A stretch of 13,513 nt of DNA from JAKBCQ01 sp021807585. GTDB taxonomy: Bacteria > Planctomycetota > Planctomycetia > Isosphaerales > Isosphaeraceae. The DNA lies in assembly GCA_027325115.1 (NCBI GenBank), contig DAHWFG010000511.1:1-13513 (forward strand), given 5' to 3'. Below the pieces are notes generated by a model. That model saw only the letters and a program-made list of their open reading frames with translations, was not told where the DNA came from and searched no databases. Positions within the stretch are counted from its first letter, which is position 1. Each line of letters opens with the position of its first letter. The translations under genes were made by a program, and so were the position numbers. Below are positions 6,981 to 13,513 of the stretch, one piece after another.

Positions 6981-7994
6981 TTACGCGACGTGGGGATCGC
7001 CGTAAGAAGCAACCTCAAAGGGCGAGGAATCGGCTTCCATAACCAAACGTGAAGCGCGTTCATGAACGAGCGAGCGGAGCGTGTCGGGGGCGATGATTCG
7101 CACTCCTTCGGGAAAGCGAAACAACCAGGGAACGACCGCGGCGAGCGAATCGACCTCGAACGAAGCCTCGATCCCGCCTCCTCGTACGGGCTCGATCCGC
7201 CCGCGAAACGCGAACGGGAATTCGACGAGCCCCCGCGCCGCTCGCGGTGAAAACGCCAATCGTACCTCGATCGCATCGCCTCGATTCGATGATTGTTTAT
7301 CGGATGAGAATCGCCCCTTGGCGTCAAATCGCGGCGGAACGGTGTAGCGATCTTCGGTCGACTCGATGATCTGAATCCAATTTAAAGATATATGTTCAAT
7401 CGCACAGTGAATGCTTGATCGACCGAGGATGATCCAGGAATCTTCGTGGAAGAGAAAGCGATAGACGGCGAATTTGGTGGTGACGATCGACCCGAGTCGA
7501 GGGTCCTGGTATGCGATTCGGGCCTGTCTGCGTTCACCGAGGCATTCGAGAATATGGTCGTGGAACTTGCGCCGTTGCGCGGGGGTTTGGCGTGCGGGGA
7601 TTGTCGTTTCGATCGCGTCGAGAATCGACGCGGCACGATCGCGTGTAGCCGCCGCGATCGATTTCAGTAACTTTTCCGAACCCATCCTGGCGAAATGTTG
7701 TAAGCCAAGCGGTTCGAGGAGGTTATGGCTTGTTTTACAAAGGATCGCTAGCGCCAGGATTTCGCGGTCGTCGAGCCCCGGCGATTGGAATTGGAACGAA
7801 GGCGCCACGCCGTAACCAAGACGTTCGTCGTGGAAGCGGATTGGTATGCCGGAGGCTTCGAGAGCGTCGAGATCGCGATAAATCGTTCGTCGGCTCACCT
7901 CGCAATGTTCGGCGAGATCACGCGCGTTGGGGTAACGCTCGTTCTGGAGCAGAACCAAAATTTGGATCAGTCGACTTAATTGATTTCGTTTCAT
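6981..7994 (-). CDS. HTH + WYL-domain transcriptional regulator (YafY/DeoR-like)
   Basis: This 337-residue protein begins with a winged helix-turn-helix (residues 4-62; ARDLAEHCEVSRRTIYRDLDAL is the recognition unit). A helical linker (about 72-145) leads to a WYL domain (about 148-215; ARIAYQDPRLG, then DSWIILGRSS where the family has W-Y-L-x-G, here W-I-I-L-G). A C-terminal extension (about 240-320) ends in PWLFRFPEGVRIIAP and a helix. WYL proteins are homomeric DNA-binding regulators that sense ligands, often nucleotides or nucleic acid. The frame is open to an ATG at 8045, but similarity starts at MKRNQLSRLIQIL, and an inverted repeat lies just upstream of that ATG, so 7994 is preferred. 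Neither start has a strong ribosome-binding site. It is divergent from the oxidoreductase and transport genes, so it could control itself, them, or both. Confidence 0.88.
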   Translation of the reverse strand: MKRNQLSRLIQILVLLQNERYPNARDLAEHCEVSRRTIYRDLDALEASGIPIRFHDERLGYGVAPSFQFQSPGLDDREILALAILCKTSHNLLEPLGLQHFARMGSEKLLKSIAAATRDRAASILDAIETTIPARQTPAQRRKFHDHILECLGERRQARIAYQDPRLGSIVTTKFAVYRFLFHEDSWIILGRSSIHCAIEHISLNWIQIIESTEDRYTVPPRFDAKGRFSSDKQSSNRGDAIEVRLAFSPRAARGLVEFPFAFRGRIEPVRGGGIEASFEVDSLAAVVPWLFRFPEGVRIIAPDTLRSLVHERASRLVMEADSSPFEVASYGDPHVA

Positions 7995-8392
7995 TGGTCG
8001 CCGCGTTCCAATTTGTTTGTCGTTTAAATCATTGGAAACGATCATTCCGGCACAGGATTGAGACGATTCGGTTCAGGATGGATTGATCACGCCCGGCAAA
8101 GGCTCTGGCGCCGGGGTTGAGGACGCCGATCGTCGTCGGTTCTCTCACACTGAAACGTAAGCCGGCGAGGTGTGCGAAGAGAACTGAAGCGATCAAAAAA
8201 GAACGCCTTTTGGGGAAAGATCGTCACGAGGATTTGCGAGGGGCTTGTTCGGGGATGCGAGATCGTCCGAGATCGTTCTGCTACCGCCGAGGTTCGCGGG
8301 GGGCTTGAGCGTCGCCTCGGCGCGACTTATCCTGAGCGATCGGCTCGATTTGGATCGTCGTGCAAGAGTACGTGGCAAAGAGGGGATGGCGT
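7995..8392. other. 398-bp divergent intergenic region
   Basis: No gene is convincing here; plus-strand frames open through it lack family resemblance. It must hold the promoters of the regulator (leftward) and the oxidoreductase (rightward). Three structures are visible. One is the TTCCAAT/ATTGGAA inverted repeat at 8006-8037. The second is a 9-base tandem pair, CGAGATCGT, at 8258-8266 and 8268-8276. The third is an 8-bp inverted repeat, CGCCGAGG at 8285-8292 and CCTCGGCG at 8315-8322, with a 22-base loop, ending about 70 bases before the oxidoreductase ATG. No consensus sigma-70 pair could be picked with confidence. Confidence 0.55.
8006..8037. promoter_or_regulatory. Inverted repeat upstream of the WYL regulator (candidate operator)
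   Basis: TTCCAAT at 8006-8012 and ATTGGAA at 8031-8037 are perfect reverse complements separated by 18 A/T-rich bases that include TTTAAA. A further ATTGG at 7993-7997 overlaps the regulator's ATG. The repeat lies 12-43 bases upstream of the preferred start, where an autoregulatory operator would be expected. Binding is inference. Confidence 0.35.
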
Positions 8393-9511
8393 ATGAGTTC
8401 GTCGAACGGGGAGCGCGTGCGGATCGGGGTGATCGGCGCGGGAGCTGTCAGTGATTATCACCACGTTCCTGCGATCCGCCTCGACCCAAGGGCCGAGCTG
8501 GTGGCGGTGTGCGACGCCGACCCCAATTTGCTCAAACGACGCGAAGGTGATTGGGGAGTTTCACGATTATATAGCGATCCCGCGCAGCTATGCGCCGCCG
8601 AGGGGATCGACGCGGTCATCATCGCGACGCCGAATTTCACGCACAAGCCGATCGTGCTGGCCGCGGCGGCGGGTCATAAACACGTGTTGTGCGAAAAGCC
8701 GCTCGGGCTTGATCAGGGTGAAGTTCGCGCGATGTATCGCGCTTCGCGCGACGCGGGCGTTGTTCATATGACGGCATTTACGTATCGGTTCGCTCCGTCG
8801 ATGCGTTATCTCAAGCATTTGTTGACGACGGGTACGTTGGGAGAACCACGTCATTTTCGATCGCAACGGTTTTTGGACTGGCCCGAGACGAGTTGGGGCT
8901 GGCGTCAATATCAAGAGAAGGCGGGCGCGGGAGATTTGTTTGACATGACGATTCATCGAATTGACTTCGCGCTCGATTTGATGGGACCGCTCAAGAGCGT
9001 GTGCGGGGCGGTTGCGCGGTTTGCTCCGCGCGATATCGACAACGAAGGGCGATCGTGTCCTCCTTCCGAGGTCGACGATTGGTCGAGTTTGATCGGCGAG
9101 TTCGATTCGGGAGCGACGGGGGTTTGGGAGGGGACGACTCTCGCGAAGGGGTACGGTCGCGAGGGTTTCGGCCACGAATGGGCCGAGGTGAACGGCTCGG
9201 AGATGAGCGCCGTGTATCGTTTACACGAGCCGAACGTGATCCTGCTGGGCAAAACGGGTCAGGATCTGGCGCCGCATGACGTCCCTGAGTCGTTCCTCAA
9301 GCCTTCCAAAAGCCCGCGGGACCCGAAGGTTGGTAAGCCCGCGACGGTTTTCCGTTACGACATTGTGTGGGAGTTTGTTTCGGCGATCGTCGAGAAGCGT
9401 GATGCGGTTCCGAGCTTTTTCGACGGTTTGAAAGCGCAGGTCGTCGCCGATTCGGTGCTGGAATCGCACGCTCGGCGAGTTTGGGTCGACATCAAGCCCG
9501 AGGCGCCCTGA
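8393..9511 (+). CDS. Gfo/Idh/MocA-family NAD(P)-dependent oxidoreductase
   Basis: This 372-residue protein has the family's two domains. The N-terminal Rossmann fold opens with RIGVIGAGAVSDYH (10-23), whose GxGxxx turn binds NAD(P). A further strand ends VVAVCDAD-like at LVAVCDAD (36-43), and the conserved E101-K102-P103 lies in LCEKPLGLD. The C-terminal alpha/beta domain carries DMTIHRIDFALDLMG, with D184, H188 and D191 at the usual active-site positions. Length is normal. Enzymes of this family oxidise or reduce sugars, cyclitols such as myo-inositol, or their derivatives; the exact substrate cannot be read. No signal peptide is present, so it is cytoplasmic. The frame is open to 8360, but GAGGGG shortly before the ATG at 8393 and the position of the Rossmann strand favour the later start. 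It precedes a sugar ABC importer by 172 bp, suggesting that it acts on the imported compound. Confidence 0.92.
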   Translation: MSSSNGERVRIGVIGAGAVSDYHHVPAIRLDPRAELVAVCDADPNLLKRREGDWGVSRLYSDPAQLCAAEGIDAVIIATPNFTHKPIVLAAAAGHKHVLCEKPLGLDQGEVRAMYRASRDAGVVHMTAFTYRFAPSMRYLKHLLTTGTLGEPRHFRSQRFLDWPETSWGWRQYQEKAGAGDLFDMTIHRIDFALDLMGPLKSVCGAVARFAPRDIDNEGRSCPPSEVDDWSSLIGEFDSGATGVWEGTTLAKGYGREGFGHEWAEVNGSEMSAVYRLHEPNVILLGKTGQDLAPHDVPESFLKPSKSPRDPKVGKPATVFRYDIVWEFVSAIVEKRDAVPSFFDGLKAQVVADSVLESHARRVWVDIKPEAP

Positions 9512-9683
9512 CGGAGATCGAATCGGGATCGTGATGCTGAGAAAAAACATGCCGAAGCGACGATCGCGGGGAGGTGATCGGCGACCGAAACCTTGCTCAT
9601 GATTTTATGCGATTGTGTGATTCGGAATAGCCGCCGTAGCTTTAGCATAACGACAAATTTAGATTGGTGAAGGGGGGGCTCGC

Positions 9684-10745
9684 GTGAACTCGGGTCGATT
9701 CGCGCGCCGGGCGTTGATCGCGGTTGCGACCGCTGCGCTCGGCCTGGTTTGGGGATGCGGCGAGTCTTCGCAAAAGAAGTCTGCATCGGCCGCGGAGAAA
9801 CCGACGAAGATCGTTTTCATCGGTTTCGATGCGAGTCCGCCGCTTGTCGAGGCGCTGCGCGACGGGACGCTGCAGGGGATTGTCGTGCAGAATCCGCTTC
9901 GAATGGGCGACGCCGCGGTCAAGACGCTCGTCGATGCGCTCGAGAAAAAACCGGTGATTGGATCGGTGTCGACGGGAGAGACGCTCGTCACGCATGATAA
10001 TATAGACGATGCTGAAATTCGTCAACTTCTTGATCCTCCCAAGGCGCGGGGGACGGACGCCGCGGGGTCGACGGCGAAGACGAAAAAGTGGCGGGTGATG
10101 GTGATACCGAAGGGGACGACGCACGAATTTTGGAAGACGATTCACGCGGGAGCTCTGAAGGCGGCTGAGGAGTTGGGGAACGTCGAGATCGTTTGGCAGG
10201 GTCCGCTCAAGGAGGACGATCGGACCGAGCAGATCAAGCTTGTGCGTCAAGCGGTCGCGGTGGGGGTCGACGGGATCGTGCTGGCGCCGCTTGACGAGGA
10301 GGCGCTCGTCGAGCCCGCCGAACAGGCGATCGCCAAGGGGATTCCAGTCGTCATCATCGATTCATCGTTGAAATCCGATAAGCCGATCGCTTATGTCGCG
10401 ACCGATAATTATCACGGCGGGGTATTGGCTGCGCGGCGGTTGGGGGAGCTGCTGCACGGTAAAGGTCGTGTTTTGTTGATGCGTTACATGGTCGGGTCGG
10501 CGAGCACTGATTTAAGAGAAAAAGGATTTCTTGATACGATCAACAAGGAATATCCGGAGATTACGTTTGTATCGAAAGATCAATATGCGGGAGCGACTTC
10601 GGATCAGGCGCAGCGGACGGCGCAAAGTTTAGTGACGCGTTATCGGGGGCGAATCGACGGGATCTTTTGCTCGAATGAATCGAGCACGTTCGGCATGTTG
10701 CGGGCGCTCGAGGGGGCGGTGGTGTTATCGCCGGGGAAGCGATGA
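9684..10745 (+). CDS. Sugar-binding ABC lipoprotein (type I, RbsB-like) with circularly permuted domain order
   Basis: A GTG start follows an AGGGGGG-type ribosome-binding site. Residues 1-24 are a signal peptide, and VWGC with C25 is a plausible lipobox. Then the order is wrong for the family. Residues 42-118 (KIVFIGFDASPPLVEAL ... GIVVQNPLRMG ... GETLVTHDNIDD) match the normal C-terminal part of RbsB-like proteins. A 17-residue Ala/Gly/Lys linker (119-135) follows. Residues 136-353 (WRVMVIPKGTTHEFWKTIHAG ... VVIIDSS ... TDLREKGF ... GIFCSNESSTFGMLRAL) match the normal N-terminal three quarters. The protein ends in LSPGKR, exactly where KIVFIGFD should follow. Expected ligand contacts are all present: F149/W150, D226, R278, N331, D49 and Q69, equivalent to E. 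coli RbsB F15/F16, D89, R141, N190, D215 and Q235 by my alignment. Its stop overlaps the ATPase start (ATGA). Likely role: capture of a sugar or cyclitol outside the cell for the adjacent importer. Confidence 0.88.
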   Translation: MNSGRFARRALIAVATAALGLVWGCGESSQKKSASAAEKPTKIVFIGFDASPPLVEALRDGTLQGIVVQNPLRMGDAAVKTLVDALEKKPVIGSVSTGETLVTHDNIDDAEIRQLLDPPKARGTDAAGSTAKTKKWRVMVIPKGTTHEFWKTIHAGALKAAEELGNVEIVWQGPLKEDDRTEQIKLVRQAVAVGVDGIVLAPLDEEALVEPAEQAIAKGIPVVIIDSSLKSDKPIAYVATDNYHGGVLAARRLGELLHGKGRVLLMRYMVGSASTDLREKGFLDTINKEYPEITFVSKDQYAGATSDQAQRTAQSLVTRYRGRIDGIFCSNESSTFGMLRALEGAVVLSPGKR

Positions 10746-12235
10746 CCGAGCCGTTGCTGGCGGTGCGGGAGGTGCATAAAGCGTTCGGCGCCAACCGCGC
10801 GCTCGCGGGGGTGACGCTTGAACTTTACGCGGGAGAGACGCACGCGCTTGTCGGCGAGAACGGGGCGGGCAAAAGCACGCTGATGAAGATTTTGAGCGGA
10901 GCGCACCGTCCCGATCGGGGGTCGATGACGCTTGACGGCGTTCCTTACGTTCCCAAAAATCCGCGCGACGCCCGTCGGCAAGGGATCGCGATGATTTATC
11001 AGGAACTCGCGCTTGCGTCTCACCTTTCGGTCGAGGCGAACGTGATGCTGGGACAGGAGCGAACGGCGCGCGGACTTGTTTTAAGGCGTGAACATAATCA
11101 ACTTGTTCGATCGGCGCTGCTTGAGCTCGATCACGCCGAGATCGATCCTCAGACAAATGTTCATCGGCTTTCTCCCGGCGGTATGCAGATCGTCGAGATC
11201 GCGCGTGCTTTGGTATCGAACGCGCGGGTGGTGATTTTAGACGAGCCGACGAGTTCGCTTTCGGGGCGCGACGCCGAGCGGCTGTTCGCGGTGCTTGATC
11301 GGCTCCGCGGTCGGGGTCTGGCGATCGTTTATATCAGCCATTTTCTCGAGGAAGTGGAGCGGGTCGCGGATCGGGTTACGGTGATCCGCGACGGCGCGAC
11401 GGTACTGACGGGAATGATGGAGAGTTTGACGACTCATGATATCATTCATGCGATGATAGGTCGCGAGCCCGAGGATCTTTTTCCGGCGATCGCGAGCGAG
11501 CCTGGCGAGGTGGTGCTCGAGACGGTCGATCTCGCGGGGATGATCTTACCGAAACATGTGGATTTGAAGTTACGACGAGGCGAGGTTCTGGGGATCGCGG
11601 GGCTTGTGGGCGCGGGTCGAACCGAGCTGTTGCGGGCGATTTTCGGACTCGACAAGGTTCGATCGGGATTGATCAAGGTTGCGGGGATCGCGACAACGCG
11701 CGGTCGCCCCTCGGACCGGATCGCGCAGGGGGTCGGGCTTTTGAGCGAGGATCGCAAGAACGAGGGGCTGGCGCTCAATTTATCGATCGAAGATAATCTC
11801 ACGCTTGCCGCGCTCCATCGCCACGCGCGACGGGGTATTTTGAACCTGAACGCTCGTCGAAACGAGGCGAGTCGTCGCCTGATCGAATTGAACGTCAAGG
11901 CGGCCGGGCCGAAACAGGCTGTCGTCGCGCTTTCGGGGGGAAATCAGCAGAAAATCGCGTTTGCGCGGTTGCTTCATCAAGACGCCGACGTGCTTTTGCT
12001 CGACGAGCCGACGCGCGGGATCGACGTCGGCGCCAAGGCCGAGATTTATCGCTTGATCCGCGAACTTGCGCGGCGCGGCAAGGCCGTGCTGATGGTAAGC
12101 TCGTACCTTCCGGAACTCTTGGGCGTGTGCGATCGGCTCGCGGTGATGCGCAAAGGGGTGCTCGGCGAAACGCGGCCGATCGAAGCCTGGACGGAACATG
12201 AAATCATGTCTCAGGCGACTCTTGAGTCGAAATAA
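10742..12235 (+). CDS. Two-domain sugar ABC transporter ATPase (RbsA/MglA-like)
   Basis: This 497-residue protein has two nucleotide-binding domains, the usual size and design of ribose/galactose-type importers. The first has Walker A GENGAGKST (38-46), a Q-loop YQE (86-88), a signature LSPGG (143-147), Walker B VVILDEPTSSLS (163-174) and switch H200. The second has a Lys-less Walker A GLVGAGRTEL (287-296), a clean signature LSGGNQQK (397-404), Walker B LLLDEPTRGIDVG (418-430) and a Ser-Ser in place of the switch His (453-454). The degenerate second Walker A is normal for this family. In the first half, LSPGGMQ replaces the more common LSVGQQQ, a mild deviation. The gene starts inside the stop of the binding-protein gene (4-base overlap), so the two are translationally coupled. 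It works at the inner membrane face with the downstream permease. Confidence 0.95.
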   Translation: MTEPLLAVREVHKAFGANRALAGVTLELYAGETHALVGENGAGKSTLMKILSGAHRPDRGSMTLDGVPYVPKNPRDARRQGIAMIYQELALASHLSVEANVMLGQERTARGLVLRREHNQLVRSALLELDHAEIDPQTNVHRLSPGGMQIVEIARALVSNARVVILDEPTSSLSGRDAERLFAVLDRLRGRGLAIVYISHFLEEVERVADRVTVIRDGATVLTGMMESLTTHDIIHAMIGREPEDLFPAIASEPGEVVLETVDLAGMILPKHVDLKLRRGEVLGIAGLVGAGRTELLRAIFGLDKVRSGLIKVAGIATTRGRPSDRIAQGVGLLSEDRKNEGLALNLSIEDNLTLAALHRHARRGILNLNARRNEASRRLIELNVKAAGPKQAVVALSGGNQQKIAFARLLHQDADVLLLDEPTRGIDVGAKAEIYRLIRELARRGKAVLMVSSYLPELLGVCDRLAVMRKGVLGETRPIEAWTEHEIMSQATLESK

Positions 12236-12338
12236 TCATCAGTAAATATTGCCGATTTAAAACGGCGATTGATCGGCGGGACGCGGCGATTTTGCGAACG
12301 GCGCCGAGCGGGAGCGGGAAACTCTAAGGATTAGCGAT
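12236..12338 (+). other. 103-bp spacer between ATPase and permease genes
   Basis: The gap is unusually wide for an otherwise tightly coupled operon. It contains only a weak 4-bp hairpin (GCCG/CGGC around ATTTAAAA, near 12250-12267) with no terminator T-run, and the permease ribosome-binding site AAGGA at 12326-12330. No small gene was found. Confidence 0.4.
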
Positions 12339-13373
12339 ATGTCGACGGATCAGGTAGATCGAGGGGGCGGGAGTTCGCGGGGATCGGCGGCGGGTTTCGC
12401 GCTGGCTCGGCTATGGAGCGTTCTTGGGCCGTTGATCGGGCTCGGTTTGATCACGGGTTTTTTCGCGTTTTTGACGCGGGATTCAGGGACGTTTTTGCAG
12501 CTTGCGACGTGGCGGCTGATCGTCGTTCAGACGGTCGTTTTGGGGCTCGCGGCGCTCGGGATGACGCTGGTGATGATCTCGGGGGGAATCGACCTCGCGG
12601 TCGGTTCGACGGTCGCGCTCGTGACGGTCGTGGTGACGCTGGCGGTTCGCGATCTTCACTTTCCGGTCCCCCTGGCGATCGCGGCGGGGATCGCGCTCGG
12701 CGGGCTTTGTGGATTTATTAATGGAAGCTTAATCACGCTGTTACGTGTGATGCCGTTTATTATTACGCTCGGCGGTTTGAAGATTTATCGCGGCGGCGCG
12801 AAATGGCTTGCGGACAACGGTTCGGTGTATGTTCCGGCGGCGGCGAAGTCGCCCTGGATGTCTCATGTGCTGGCGCCCGATCCCGAGCCGTCGTGGCTTG
12901 TCGTGGCGCCAGGGGTGTGGACTCTGGTCGTTTTCGGCGCGATCGTGGCGTTTTTGCTGAGGTATTCGATCCTGGGTCGCCGGATGTACGCGGTCGGGTC
13001 GAACGAGGCGACCGCGCGACTTTGCGGGATCAATGTATCGAAATTAAAAGTTATTGTTTATACGATTGCGGGTCTTTTGACGGGGCTCGCGGGGGGGATG
13101 CAGTTTCTTGATTTGGGAGGTTCGGGCGATCCGACGACCGCGGACGGTCTTGAACTTCAGGTGATCGCTTCGGTCGTGATCGGCGGCGGCAGTTTGAGCG
13201 GAGGGGAGGGGACCGCGGCTGGAACGTTGATCGGCTGCTTGTTGATATCGGTATTGAATAACGGGTGTGTGCACGCCGGGATCCCTAATGCGAGCCAGGA
13301 CGTGATCATCGGCGCGATCATTATCGTCGCGGTGACTCTCGACCGTTTCCGACGGGCTCGGGAGGGGGTATGA
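12339..13373 (+). CDS. Sugar ABC transporter permease (RbsC/BPD_transp_2-like)
   Basis: This 344-residue protein is strongly hydrophobic, with about eight to ten membrane segments after a polar 25-residue N-terminus. Family landmarks are present: MTLVMISGGIDLAVGS (75-90), GFINGSLI (125-132), PFIITLGGL (139-147), the cytoplasmic ATPase-contact loop AVGSNEATARLCGI (218-231), and ELQVIASVVIGGGSLSGGEG (272-291) near the end. These place it with the permeases that pair with RbsA-type ATPases, where two copies form the channel. AAGGA lies eight bases before the ATG. An Asp/Pro-rich loop (170-190, around SHVLAPDPEPSW) is somewhat long and probably faces outward. It completes a standard importer set with the two preceding genes. 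The substrate is not predictable beyond a sugar or cyclitol. Confidence 0.94.
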   Translation: MSTDQVDRGGGSSRGSAAGFALARLWSVLGPLIGLGLITGFFAFLTRDSGTFLQLATWRLIVVQTVVLGLAALGMTLVMISGGIDLAVGSTVALVTVVVTLAVRDLHFPVPLAIAAGIALGGLCGFINGSLITLLRVMPFIITLGGLKIYRGGAKWLADNGSVYVPAAAKSPWMSHVLAPDPEPSWLVVAPGVWTLVVFGAIVAFLLRYSILGRRMYAVGSNEATARLCGINVSKLKVIVYTIAGLLTGLAGGMQFLDLGGSGDPTTADGLELQVIASVVIGGGSLSGGEGTAAGTLIGCLLISVLNNGCVHAGIPNASQDVIIGAIIIVAVTLDRFRRAREGV

Positions 13374-13513
13374 TCAATAAGTCTCCGGTGTTTTCTGATA
13401 TTCGCGTTCGTTTCAAATCAAGTATCGCACGTTCAATAAGGTTTGCGATGATTTATTTATTAATATTTGGGATAACGGTTTATTTTCTTCTTGTTCCCAT
13501 GAGGCTGGAGGGC
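13370..13513 (+). CDS. 5' part of an unrecognised membrane-anchored protein (runs off window)
   Basis: An ATG at 13370 overlaps the permease stop (ATGA) and is preceded by GGAGGGGG. The frame then stays open for 48 codons to the window edge. The product starts with a basic N-terminus (MINKSPVFSDIRVRFKSS, then IARSIR) and one membrane segment at about residues 25-43 (FAMIYLLIFGITVYFLLVP). This fits a signal anchor or the first helix of a larger membrane protein. The coding sequence is clearly richer in A/T than the transport genes. I do not recognise the family from so short a piece. Overlap and ribosome-binding site argue that it is real and co-transcribed with the importer. Confidence 0.6.
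   Translation, partial: MINKSPVFSDIRVRFKSSIARSIRFAMIYLLIFGITVYFLLVPMRLEG

Noticed and set aside
9600..9683. Possible sigma-70 promoter before the binding-protein gene (TTGTGT at 9613-9618 with TAGCTT or TAGCAT)
   Set aside because: Both boxes match consensus in only about half the positions; the call would be guesswork.

Overview
The window looks like chromosomal DNA of a member of the Planctomycetota. This is inferred from gene content: a VIT+VWA surface protein beside an ECF sigma/anti-sigma pair, a DUF4132-type protein, a small retropepsin-like protease, a WYL regulator and a Gfo/Idh/MocA oxidoreductase next to a ribose-type ABC importer. Composition fits too: moderately high G+C and many CGATCG hexamers. 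No rRNA, tRNA, CRISPR array, insertion sequence or phage gene was seen.

Layout. (1) Positions 1-1899 are on the plus strand: the 3' end of a DUF4132-like gene, a retropepsin-like aspartic protease gene, a 394-bp spacer with an AT-rich island, and a nucleotidyltransferase-fold gene. (2) A strong 12-bp hairpin at 1954-1989 separates these from a minus-strand block running from 7994 down to 2000. In transcription order this block is a WYL-family regulator, an ECF sigma factor, a large single-pass anti-sigma factor 11 bp further on, and an exported VIT/VWA protein. The sigma gene has a well-formed ECF-type promoter (GGAAC/CGTCC) only a few bases before its ATG, which suggests autoregulation and a leaderless mRNA. 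(3) A 398-bp divergent spacer follows. (4) From 8393 to the end the plus strand carries an oxidoreductase, a sugar-binding lipoprotein, a two-domain sugar ABC ATPase, a membrane permease and the start of another membrane protein. Several starts are tightly coupled (ATGA overlaps at 10742 and 13370).

The most unusual feature is the sugar-binding lipoprotein at 9684-10745. Its parts are in the wrong order. The segment that normally ends a type I periplasmic binding protein (GFD...VVQNP...TLVT) sits directly after the signal peptide. The segment that normally begins such a protein follows a linker, and the gene stops at the helix that normally precedes GFD. This reads as a natural circular permutation, cut at one surface loop, with all expected ligand-contact positions still present.

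Working together, the last genes probably import a sugar or cyclitol and feed it to an NAD(P)-dependent dehydrogenase. The sigma, anti-sigma and VIT/VWA genes probably form an envelope-sensing and response unit. The substrate and the stimulus cannot be read from the sequence.
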